From positions 1 to 46,572 of the forward strand of contig NZ_JACHIA010000031.1 in the NCBI RefSeq assembly GCF_014202995.1: a stretch of DNA of 46,572 nucleotides, given 5' to 3'. This document shows, one piece after another, positions 25,182 through 32,063 of the stretch. The stretch's first letter is position 1. Every line of letters begins with the position of its first letter. The notes under the pieces are model-generated. The model saw only the letters and a list, made by a program, of their open reading frames with translations, made no database searches and was not told the DNA's origin. The DNA is from Longimicrobium terrae. GTDB lineage: Bacteria > Gemmatimonadota > Gemmatimonadetes > Longimicrobiales > Longimicrobiaceae. The position numbers and the translations under genes were made by a program.

Positions 25182-25215
25182 GGATGAACGGCGGCCCATC
25201 CACCGCCGTTCATCC
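25182..25215 (+). repeat. 13-bp perfect inverted repeat
   Basis: GGATGAACGGCGG (25182-25194) pairs with CCGCCGTTCATCC (25203-25215) around an eight-base loop. It has no T tract and lies between two same-strand genes; it could protect or process the transcript. Confidence 0.6.
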
Positions 25216-25224
25216 ACGCCAGAA

Positions 25225-25264
25225 GCCCCGGTCAGGCGCATTCGTCGCGCGACCGGGGCCGTTT
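25225..25264 (+). terminator. terminator-like hairpin after the lytTR operon
   Basis: GCCCCGGTC (25225-25233) pairs with GACCGGGGC (25251-25259), then CGTTTT on the plus side and TTCTGG on the minus side. Position fits the end of the operon at 25360; the direction is uncertain. Confidence 0.5.
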
Positions 25265-25359
25265 TGGATTTCGATGATCCGCCTCCGCGGCTGCGAGCGG
25301 CGCCTTTCGGCGCCGTCAGCCGTGCAGGTCAGCCGGAGACGGGATTTCCGCCGCCGCGG

Positions 25360-26226
25360 TCAGAACTGCTGTCCGAGTGCGGCCTCCAGCGCCGCCCGCC
25401 GCCGCCGGCTCACGATCACCTGCCCGCCATCCTCCATCACCAGGGCGAGCTGGCCGTTGAACCAGGGCTGGATCTCGCGCACGCGGTCCAGGTTCACGAC
25501 GGCGGACCGGTGCACGCGCACGAACCGGCGCGGGTCCAGCCGGTCCGCGAGCCTGGCCAGCGGCTCGCGCAGCAGGTGCACCTCGCCGCGCGCGTGCACC
25601 TCCGCGTACGATCCCGCCGCGCCGATCCAGTCGATGTCGCCCACCCCCACAAAGGTCCAGCGCCCGCCCCGCGGAACCATCACCCGCACTGCCCAGCCGC
25701 CGGCGGGGACGGGCGCGTCCGCCCGGTCCGCGTCGGAGGGAACGTCATCCGCCGCGTCTCCCCCCGCGCGGATGGCGGGCGCGGGCGGGGGCGCCGGCCG
25801 AGGGGGACTGGCCTGGAGAAGGGCGTCCAGCAGGCGCCCGGACGCGGAGTGCAGGCGGCGGGCGCGCACCGTCTCCTTGGCGCGCCCCACGGCGGCGAAG
25901 AAGCGCTCGTCGCTGAACGGCTTCAGCAGGTAGTCCAGCGCCTGCGCTTCAAACGCGCGCAGGGCGTAGCTGTCGTACGCGGTCATGAAGACCACGACGG
26001 GGCGCTCCTCCGGCGCGAGCGCGGCCAGGCACGCAAAGCCGTCCATCCGCGGCATCTGTACGTCCAGCAGCACCAGCTCCGGCCGCAGCGCCCGGATGCG
26101 GTCCACGGCCTCCGCCCCGTCCGCGCACCCGGCCACGACCTCGATCTCCTCATCGCCGGACAGCAGCCGCACCACACCGCGCCGCGCGATGGCTTCGTCG
26201 TCCACCACCAGCGTGCGCACCTTCAT
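25360..26226 (-). CDS. LytTR family response regulator
   Basis: This 288-residue protein has a receiver domain at 1-120: Asp9/Asp10, phosphoacceptor Asp55 in LVLLDVQMPRMDG, and the lysine in YLLKPFS. A Pro/Ala/Asp-rich linker of about 50 residues follows. A LytTR DNA-binding domain occupies about 185-288 (IDWIGAAGSYAEVH, then RFVRVHRSAVVNLDRV). Its ATG overlaps the stop of the sensor kinase (ATGA), so the pair is translationally coupled. LytTR regulators often control cell-surface, export or peptide genes; no target site is evident here. Confidence 0.95.
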   Translation of the reverse strand: MKVRTLVVDDEAIARRGVVRLLSGDEEIEVVAGCADGAEAVDRIRALRPELVLLDVQMPRMDGFACLAALAPEERPVVVFMTAYDSYALRAFEAQALDYLLKPFSDERFFAAVGRAKETVRARRLHSASGRLLDALLQASPPRPAPPPAPAIRAGGDAADDVPSDADRADAPVPAGGWAVRVMVPRGGRWTFVGVGDIDWIGAAGSYAEVHARGEVHLLREPLARLADRLDPRRFVRVHRSAVVNLDRVREIQPWFNGQLALVMEDGGQVIVSRRRRAALEAALGQQF

Positions 26227-27320
26227 GACGCCCCCGTCTCCTCCCCGTATGCCAGCGGAAGCTCCACCGTCACCACCGCGCCGGGATTCCCGTCCGCCAC
26301 CCGCAACGAGGCGGCGGCGCCATACAGTTCCGCCAGACGCGCGCGGGTGTTGGCCAGCCCCACCCCGCTTCCCGCGTGGGGCGCGGGCGCGGAAAATCCC
26401 GGCCCGTCATCCTCCACCCTTACGAGAAGCCGGTCGCCGCGCACCTCCGCGCGGATGGTGATCTCGCCCGCGCCGGTCGCGCCCGCGCCGTGGCGAACCG
26501 CGTTCTCCACCAGGGGCTGGAGCAGAAGCCGGGGCACCCGCGCCCGGCGTGCGTCCGGATGGACGTGGAGGGCGGTGCGCAGCCGCCCGTCAAAGCGGAT
26601 CCGCTCGATTTCCAGGTACCGCTCCACCAGTTCCAGTTCGTCGTCCAGCGTGCCCGTGTGCTCGTTCTCGCCGCGCAGCGTGCTGCGCAGCATCTCGCTC
26701 AGGTTCAGCACGACGGCCAGCGCGTCGCGGCTTCCCGTTTCGCGCACAAGCATGGCGACGGTGTTCAGGGAGTTGAACAGAAAGTGCGGCTGAAGCTGGG
26801 CGGTGAGCGCCTGCAGACGCGCTCCGGCCAGCTGCGCCTCCAGCCGGGCGGCGCGCAGTTCCCGCTCCCGCAGCGCGCGCTGGTACGCGGCCAGCTGCGC
26901 CAGGGCGAGGACGACGCCGTACAGGATGAGCGTGGAAGGAAGGCGGTTGCTGGCGATGGCCAGCAGATACGCGGGCGTGAGGGGACGCGCCATGCCCGGA
27001 TCGATCCAGCGGCCGCCCAGCGCCAAAGTGAGCGAGGCGATCAGGACGAGGACCAGCGCGACGGCAAGGTGGGCGGGAAGGTGGCGCAGCAGTTGGCCAC
27101 GGACGAGGGGAAAGCGCACGGCCAGCCAGACGATCACCGGCGTGAGCACCGCCCACGCCAGGTAGGGAACGAGCTGAACCAGCATCATCCGCGACCACGA
27201 CGGGCCGCGTTCGCCCGTCAGCGCGTAGCCCAGAACGGCCTGGCTCCCCACCAGCAGCCCGTACAGCAGCCACGCCCCGGTGACGGCGGCAAGGGCGCGC
27301 GGGCTCAGCCGCGCGGACAC
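26223..27320 (-). CDS. LytS-type sensor histidine kinase
   Basis: This 365-residue membrane kinase has about four transmembrane helices in residues 10-145, a short coiled coil (about 147-175), then the His_kinase domain with phosphoacceptor His179 in LQPHFLFNSLNT. A HATPase domain follows, with N-box LVENAVRHG and glycine motifs DDGPGF and GVGLANTR. GTG 27320 is the start: it lies four bases after the stop of nrnA, implying coupled translation. No periplasmic sensor domain is present, so the signal is probably sensed in or near the membrane. It is cotranscribed with the response regulator. Confidence 0.93.
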   Translation of the reverse strand: MSARLSPRALAAVTGAWLLYGLLVGSQAVLGYALTGERGPSWSRMMLVQLVPYLAWAVLTPVIVWLAVRFPLVRGQLLRHLPAHLAVALVLVLIASLTLALGGRWIDPGMARPLTPAYLLAIASNRLPSTLILYGVVLALAQLAAYQRALRERELRAARLEAQLAGARLQALTAQLQPHFLFNSLNTVAMLVRETGSRDALAVVLNLSEMLRSTLRGENEHTGTLDDELELVERYLEIERIRFDGRLRTALHVHPDARRARVPRLLLQPLVENAVRHGAGATGAGEITIRAEVRGDRLLVRVEDDGPGFSAPAPHAGSGVGLANTRARLAELYGAAASLRVADGNPGAVVTVELPLAYGEETGAS

Positions 27321-27324
27321 ACGC

Positions 27325-28341
27325 TCACCCGCGCAGGGCCCGGGCGACGGCCTCCACCACGCGCGGCACCAGCGTTTCCGCCGGCTCGTGCACCAGCGCG
27401 CCCGCCGCCTTCACGTGCCCGCCGCCGCCGAACTCGCGCGCGATGGCGTTGACGTCTGCCGCGCCGTTGCTGCGCAGGCTGATCTTGGTTTCCCCCGGCT
27501 TGGTTTCGCGGAACAGCAGGGCGACCTCCGTCCCCTCCACCGAGCGCACGTGCTCGCTCAGCCCGTCGAAGTCCTCGCCCGTGGCGCCCAGCCGCGCCGC
27601 CACCTCGTGCGGCACCACCATCCACCCGATGCGCCCGTCCTCGTCGCTGTCCAGCGTGGCCAGCGCTTCGCGCAGAAGCTCCAGCCGGCGGCGCGGGGCC
27701 GTGGCGAACAGGCGGCGGTACACGACTTCGGGGTCGATGCCCAGCGTCATCAGCTCCGCCGCCACCGCCAGCACCCGCGGCGTAGTGTTGCCGTAGCGGA
27801 ACGATCCCGTATCCGACACCAGCGCCACGTACGCCCCCAGCGCCGACGCGCGCGGAACCGGGTCGCCGGCCAGGGTGATGAGGTCGTACACCATCTCCCC
27901 CGTGGCCGCGGCGGACGGGTCCTGCACCGCCACCTCGCCCACCACCTCGCGACCGGCGGGGTGATGGTCCACCACCAGCGTGCGGGCCGGGTCCAGCCGC
28001 TGCGCCAGCCCGCCGATGCGCCCGGGCTCGCTGGTGTCCAGCACCAGGTGCAGGTCGGCGTCATCCAGCGCGGCGTCGGCCTCGGGGGTGCCCAGGTCAG
28101 CCACCAGGTCCTGCCGGTGCAGCACAAAGCGGAGCGAGTCGGGAAAGGGCGTGGGGTTCACCACGCTCACGCGGATGCCCCGCCCCTCCAGCCACGCGGC
28201 CACGGCGGCCTGCGAGCCGGTGCCGTCGCCGTCGGCCTGCACGTGGGTGTGCAGCGTCACGTGCCGGGCCGCCAGCAGCGGCTGCAGCAGGCGGCGCAGC
28301 GGAAAGGCGCGGGATTCGGGAACGGCCAGCAGGTCGGTCAT
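27325..28341 (-). CDS. nrnA: DHH family phosphoesterase, NrnA-like oligoribonuclease/pAp phosphatase
   Basis: This 338-residue DHH/DHHA1 protein degrades very short RNA and may dephosphorylate pAp. The DHH domain has D37xD39 in HTHVQADGDG, LDTSEP, and VVDHHPAG with Asp125-His126-His127. A linker leads to the DHHA1 domain with the substrate-binding GGGGHVKAAGA near the C-terminus. No Shine-Dalgarno site precedes ATG 28341. The gene starts a three-gene operon with the sensor kinase and response regulator, a linkage that may only reflect shared transcription. Cyclic-dinucleotide hydrolysis is an alternative activity of the family. Confidence 0.93.
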   Translation of the reverse strand: MTDLLAVPESRAFPLRRLLQPLLAARHVTLHTHVQADGDGTGSQAAVAAWLEGRGIRVSVVNPTPFPDSLRFVLHRQDLVADLGTPEADAALDDADLHLVLDTSEPGRIGGLAQRLDPARTLVVDHHPAGREVVGEVAVQDPSAAATGEMVYDLITLAGDPVPRASALGAYVALVSDTGSFRYGNTTPRVLAVAAELMTLGIDPEVVYRRLFATAPRRRLELLREALATLDSDEDGRIGWMVVPHEVAARLGATGEDFDGLSEHVRSVEGTEVALLFRETKPGETKISLRSNGAADVNAIAREFGGGGHVKAAGALVHEPAETLVPRVVEAVARALRG

Positions 28342-28491
28342 CTAAGACGCGTCGCGTGCATCGGGCAAAGTACGGGCGGGCGGGCCGCCCCGGCGCGCCA
28401 CACTAACGCGCGCGGGGGCGCGGGCGCAATGCGGCGGGCGCCGCGTTCACGCGCAAAGGACAGAAAAGCGCGCCTTGCGTGGTTCGAACGC

Positions 28492-28519
28492 TTGACCGGG
28501 CACACGCGGGCCTTACATT
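28492..28519 (+). promoter_or_regulatory. promoter candidate for the APC permease
   Basis: TTGACC (28492-28497), 16-bp spacer, TACATT (28514-28519). The leader to ATG 28714 would be about 190 nt, long enough to hold control elements, though none is recognised. Confidence 0.5.
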
Positions 28520-28713
28520 GAAGGGATTCCAGCAGCACCGGAGTTCCGGCAGGGTAACGATGCGGGCGCGTTTCGCCCCGCGTTTCCATGCCGCGGCGTC
28601 GTTTTCCCCGGCTCATGCGGCCTCCCGGCCGCATCCGACGCGCGCCCCCTCGGCGCGGCGCACCAGCAACCCACCCCCGCGGCGGACCGGCGTCCGCCCA
28701 CACCGGAGCAGTC

Positions 28714-30303
28714 ATGAGTCTTTTCGCCCGCAAGAACATCGACGACCTGCAGGCGGACGCCTTTTCCGAAGGCGAGCACAGCCTCAAACGCGAACTCGGC
28801 GTCGGCAACCTGATCTCGCTGGGGATCGGCGCCATCATCGGCACGGGCATCTTCGTGCTGACGGGCACCGCGGCCGCGCAGCACGCCGGCCCCGCCATCA
28901 TGCTCGCCTTCGTGCTGGCCGGCATTGCCTGCGTGTTCGCCGGGCTGTGCTATGCGGAGTTCGCGGCCATGATCCCCATTGCCGGCTCGGCGTACACCTA
29001 CGGGTACGCCACGCTGGGCGAAATCGTGGCGTGGATCATCGGGTGGGACCTGATCCTGGAGTACCTGTTCGGCGCGGCGACGGTGGCCGCGGGCTGGTCG
29101 GGGTACGTGAACTCCATCCTGCGCGACATCGGCATCGACCTGGGGCCCGCGTGGACCAACGCGCCGGGGCACCTGGTGCAGACTCCGGGAACCAACTCCT
29201 GGGTGCGGCACACGGATGAGCTGGCGCAGTCGCTGGCGGCGCAGGGCATCGACATCAACACCCTGCCGCAGGCCAACGGCATGTTCAACATCGTGGCCGC
29301 GCTGGGCATCTTTGCGGTAACGGTGCTGCTGGTGCTGGGCATCAAGGAATCGGCGCGCTTCAACAACGTCGCGGTGGCCATCAAGCTGGCCGTGGTGGGC
29401 GCGTTCATCCTGGCGGGCGGCTACTACGTGCTCACCCACTGGAGCCAGTCCATCGACCACTGGACGCCGTTCATTCCCGCCAACACGGGACCGCGGCAGT
29501 TCGGCTGGGACGGAATCGTGGCGGCCGGCGGCGTGATCTTCTTCGCCTACATCGGCTTCGACGCGGTGTCGACGACGGCGCAGGAGGCCAAGAACCCGCA
29601 GCGCGACATGCCCATCGGCATTCTGGGCTCGCTGCTCATCTGCACCCTGCTGTACATCATCGTGTCGGGCATCATGACGGCCATCGTCGACTACCCGGCG
29701 CTGAACGTCGCGGAGCCGATCGCGGTGGCCATCGAGGCCACGGGGTACAGCGCGCTGGCCAAGCTGATCAAGGTGGGCGCCATCGCGGGCCTTACGTCGG
29801 TGATGCTGGTGATGCTCATGAGCCAGCCGCGCATCTTCTTCGCCATGTCGCGCGACGGCCTGCTGCCTCCGATCTTCAGCCGCCTGCACCCGCGCTTCCG
29901 CACGCCGCACATCAGCAGCGCCATGACGGGCCTTGCGTGCGCCGCGCTGGCCGGGCTGTACGACGTGTCGACGCTGGGCCACCTGGTGTCCATCGGCACG
30001 CTGCTGGCGTTCGTGATCGTGTGCGGCGGCGTGTGGTACCTGCGGGTCAAGGAGCCCAACCGTCCGCGTCCGTTCAAGACGCCGCTGGTGCCGCTGGTGC
30101 CCATCCTGGGCATGGTCACCTGCATCTTCCTGATGTCCCGCCTGCCGCGCGAGGCGTGGGAGCGGCTGGTGATCTGGCTGGCGATCGGCATGGTGATCTA
30201 CTTCCTGTACGGCCGCCGCCACAGCGTGGTGCAGCGCCTGCACCGCCAGGCGCACGACGTGGAGCCCCCCCGCCCCACGTACACCAGCGGCGACTCGCGC
30301 TGA
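28714..30303 (+). CDS. APC family amino acid permease
   Basis: This 529-residue inner-membrane transporter has about 12-13 hydrophobic helices. It opens with a cytoplasmic LKRELGVGNLISLGIGAIIGTGIFVLTG, the hallmark of the cationic-amino-acid branch (YfnA/CAT type). The FFAYIGFDAVSTTAQEAKNPQRD consensus of helix 6 and the conserved EFAAMIPIAGSAYTYGYATLGE segment are also present. GGAG five bases before ATG 28714 decides the start against 28588. It probably imports amino acids, perhaps cationic ones such as arginine or lysine, which would suit the nearby arginine catabolism genes; this last point is inference. A strong terminator follows. Confidence 0.93.
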   Translation: MSLFARKNIDDLQADAFSEGEHSLKRELGVGNLISLGIGAIIGTGIFVLTGTAAAQHAGPAIMLAFVLAGIACVFAGLCYAEFAAMIPIAGSAYTYGYATLGEIVAWIIGWDLILEYLFGAATVAAGWSGYVNSILRDIGIDLGPAWTNAPGHLVQTPGTNSWVRHTDELAQSLAAQGIDINTLPQANGMFNIVAALGIFAVTVLLVLGIKESARFNNVAVAIKLAVVGAFILAGGYYVLTHWSQSIDHWTPFIPANTGPRQFGWDGIVAAGGVIFFAYIGFDAVSTTAQEAKNPQRDMPIGILGSLLICTLLYIIVSGIMTAIVDYPALNVAEPIAVAIEATGYSALAKLIKVGAIAGLTSVMLVMLMSQPRIFFAMSRDGLLPPIFSRLHPRFRTPHISSAMTGLACAALAGLYDVSTLGHLVSIGTLLAFVIVCGGVWYLRVKEPNRPRPFKTPLVPLVPILGMVTCIFLMSRLPREAWERLVIWLAIGMVIYFLYGRRHSVVQRLHRQAHDVEPPRPTYTSGDSR

Positions 30304-30325
30304 TCCGCGCGGAATCGTGAGGGTG

Positions 30326-30367
30326 AACGCCCCTTTCCCGGGACCCGGGAGAGGGGCGTTTTTTTAG
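30326..30367 (+). terminator. strong intrinsic terminator after the permease
   Basis: AACGCCCCT (30326-30334) pairs with AGGGGCGTT (30352-30360), with an inner CCCG/CGGG stem, followed by seven T residues. Confidence 0.93.
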
Positions 30368-30403
30368 TGCGTGAGTGCTGGGTGCGTGAGTGCGTGAGTG
30401 CGA
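30366..30403 (+). repeat. GTGCGTGA short repeat array
   Basis: Units of GTGCGTGA and near variants; matches 17317-17354 in inverted orientation. It is the first element of an array 30366-31056 with no gene. Confidence 0.75.
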
Positions 30404-30547
30404 GGGCCGTCCCGCGCAGGGTGTCGTGGGGGCGGCCTGATCTGTTCTGGTGGATGAGCTTGGCGGGGCGGCGGGGTTCTGCTGGCGGACACGGGCGGGG
30501 CGGGAGTTCAGGCCGGAGGTCCGGCGGTGGTGCGGCCGCGGGCGGGG

Positions 30548-30612
30548 GCCCTCACCCCGCGTGCTGCGCACGACGACCCTCTCCCACGAACAGATGTGGG
30601 AGAGGGAGCACA
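30548..30612 (+). repeat. family D repeat, copy 2
   Basis: Contains the perfect stem CCCTCTCCCAC-GAACAGAT-GTGGGAGAGGG. It is the inverted counterpart of 17096-17161. Confidence 0.88.
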
Positions 30613-30650
30613 CACCAGTTATCGTGTGTTCCGGACAGGTTTGCGCGGGC

Positions 30651-30717
30651 GGCGGGCTCCCCCCTCCCCCCAGCCCCCTCGCCCCGCAAGCGGGGGAGGG
30701 GGAGCCGTTCGGCGCGG
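30651..30717 (+). repeat. family C repeat, copy 2
   Basis: CCCTCGCCCCGCAAGCGGGG-type hairpin followed by AGCCGTTCGGCGCGG. Nearly identical to 38971-39037. Confidence 0.88.
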
Positions 30718-30752
30718 CTGAGAGTTCGGCGCGACACGCGCGGCATCAGCAG

Positions 30753-30824
30753 TTAAAGCCTCGAACGGCGCCTGTGGGCGCCGTGTCGGGGGTTCCCGCT
30801 GTTTGAGCGGCGGATTCATTCGCT
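30753..30824 (-). repeat. family E repeat, copy 2
   Basis: Inverted copy of 16803-16878; again adjacent to a family A copy. Confidence 0.85.
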
Positions 30825-30879
30825 CCAGACACTCGCCGCCGGGCCCGGCGTCGCGGTAAACACCGCTCTCTCCGCCCCG

Positions 30880-30945
30880 CCCAACCCTCCCCCAGTCTTT
30901 TTTGGGGGAGGGTGGGCCGGTGGTGCCGGCCCGGGTGGGGGCCGC
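30880..30945 (-). repeat. family A repeat, copy 3
   Basis: Inverted, near-identical copy of 8470-8534, both hairpins intact. Confidence 0.9.
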
Positions 30946-30991
30946 CCGCGAACCCCACTCCACGCACCGCACCCATCCCGCGCATCTGTTC

Positions 30992-31056
30992 CCTCGTACT
31001 CTCGCACTTCATCAGTTCCGCACTAACGCACTCACGCACCCCGCACTCACGCACTT
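30992..31056 (-). repeat. short repeat array of GTGCGTGA type
   Basis: Units of CACTCACGCAC and CACTAACGCA, ending 20 bases before the -35 box of the photoactive-yellow-protein gene. Confidence 0.7.
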
Positions 31057-31075
31057 CCCTTCCACGGCATCTTTC

Positions 31076-31105
31076 TTGACTCACGTTGTTCAACGTACGT
31101 ATCAT
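31076..31105 (+). promoter_or_regulatory. promoter of the PYP-like gene with spacer palindrome
   Basis: TTGACT (31076-31081), 18-bp spacer, TATCAT (31100-31105). The spacer contains the perfect inverted repeat ACGTTG-TT-CAACGT at 31083-31096, placed where a repressor or a MerR-type activator would act. Confidence 0.65.
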
Positions 31106-31150
31106 GTTTGCCGCAGGAAGTTCTACCCGTACCACGACGAGAGGGCACCC

Positions 31151-31522
31151 ATGCAGTCTGCGCGCGCCGAAGTCATCCTCATGGTCGAAACGCTCACCGC
31201 GGAAGAGCTGGATTCCCTTCCCGTGGGCGTGATTCAGCTGGACCGCGACGGAACCGTCCTGCAGTACAACGAAACCGAGTCGGCGCTGGCCCGCACCAGC
31301 CGCGCCGACGTGATCGGCCGCGACTTCTTCAACGAAGTCGCCCCCTGCACCGCCGTCCGCGACTTTCAGGGGCGCTTTCAGGACGGCGTGGCACGGCGCG
31401 AACTGGATGTGACGTTCGACTACCAGTTCCGCTTTCGCGACGACCGCACCAAGGACGTTTCCGTCAGCATGTCGTACCGCCCCGAAAGCGACACCGTCTG
31501 GGTCGTCGTCGAGCGGCCGTGA
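31151..31522 (+). CDS. pyp: photoactive yellow protein (PYP) homologue
   Basis: This 123-residue single PAS domain aligns along its whole length with photoactive yellow protein (125 residues), offset by three. Conserved are IQLD, LQYN with Tyr39 (PYP Tyr42), Glu43 (PYP Glu46), the IGRDFFNEVAPCT segment with Cys66 (PYP Cys69, thioester site of p-coumaric acid), the GRF-DGV helix and a C-terminal TVWVVVERP strand. PYP Thr50 and Arg52 align with Ala47 and Thr49, so chromophore tuning would differ. It is probably a cytosolic blue-light sensor. No 4-coumarate CoA ligase or TAL gene for chromophore supply is in the window. GAGAGG precedes ATG 31151. The promoter carries a palindrome in its spacer. 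A small unknown gene follows 59 bases later. Confidence 0.88.
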   Translation: MQSARAEVILMVETLTAEELDSLPVGVIQLDRDGTVLQYNETESALARTSRADVIGRDFFNEVAPCTAVRDFQGRFQDGVARRELDVTFDYQFRFRDDRTKDVSVSMSYRPESDTVWVVVERP

Positions 31523-31581
31523 CCGCCTTCTCGTCCCGGCCGCCCGCCGGACGGACTCCCACACCCTCCACCGGATCTCCC

Positions 31582-31878
31582 ATGCGCGAAGTCCTCGACA
31601 GGACCGAGTTGCACAGGCTCTTCATGGATGAGCTTCACCGCCATCCCGGAGCCCAGGACAGCCGCTTCACCTTCGAGATCGACTTCAAGCCCGAAGGCCC
31701 CGGCGGCTGCAACTGGTATCCGCTGGCTTCCATCGAGCTGTGGCAGGGCGATCTGATGGCCAACCTGGCCGTGTTCCGCGAGGTTCGCGAACGGCTGGCC
31801 GGCCGCTACAACATCGTCCCGCCGGAGGTGGAGAACGGCGTGGAGATCGCCGTGGTGGGATCGTCCGGCACCGCCTGA
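31582..31878 (+). CDS. small hypothetical protein downstream of the PYP homologue
   Basis: This 98-residue soluble protein is not recognised. It starts with an amphipathic helix (TELHRLFMDELHRHPGAQ), then strand-like FTFEIDFKP, and SIELWQGDLMANLAVFREVRERLAG, ending in strands. The ribosome-binding site before ATG 31582 is weak. It lies 59 bases after the PYP-like gene with no terminator between, so cotranscription is likely; it could be a signalling partner, but that is only positional inference. Confidence 0.68.
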   Translation: MREVLDRTELHRLFMDELHRHPGAQDSRFTFEIDFKPEGPGGCNWYPLASIELWQGDLMANLAVFREVRERLAGRYNIVPPEVENGVEIAVVGSSGTA

Positions 31879-31884
31879 CGCGGT

Positions 31885-31902
31885 CGCCCGCGATCGCGGG
31901 CG
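31885..31902 (+). repeat. 18-bp perfect palindrome
   Basis: CGCCCGCGATCGCGGGCG, six bases after the preceding stop codon. It may be the first part of the termination region. Confidence 0.5.
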
Positions 31903-31931
31903 CGTGAGAGCGTGAGAGACGGTTGCAACAT

Positions 31932-31990
31932 GCCGGTGCGCGGCGCGCGAAGCTGTTTTCGCCCGCCGCGCACCGGCTTCATTATTGCCA
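31932..31990 (+). terminator. terminator-like long hairpin after the PYP pair
   Basis: GCCGGTGCGCGGCG (31932-31945) pairs perfectly with 31974-31987, a 14-bp stem with a 28-base loop, followed by TTCATTATT. Confidence 0.65.
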
Positions 31991-32063
31991 CGCCCCCGCG
32001 CGGGCGCCCATCCGCCCTGCCCTGCCGTTCATCATCCCAATCCACCTCACGCGAGCGCACACC

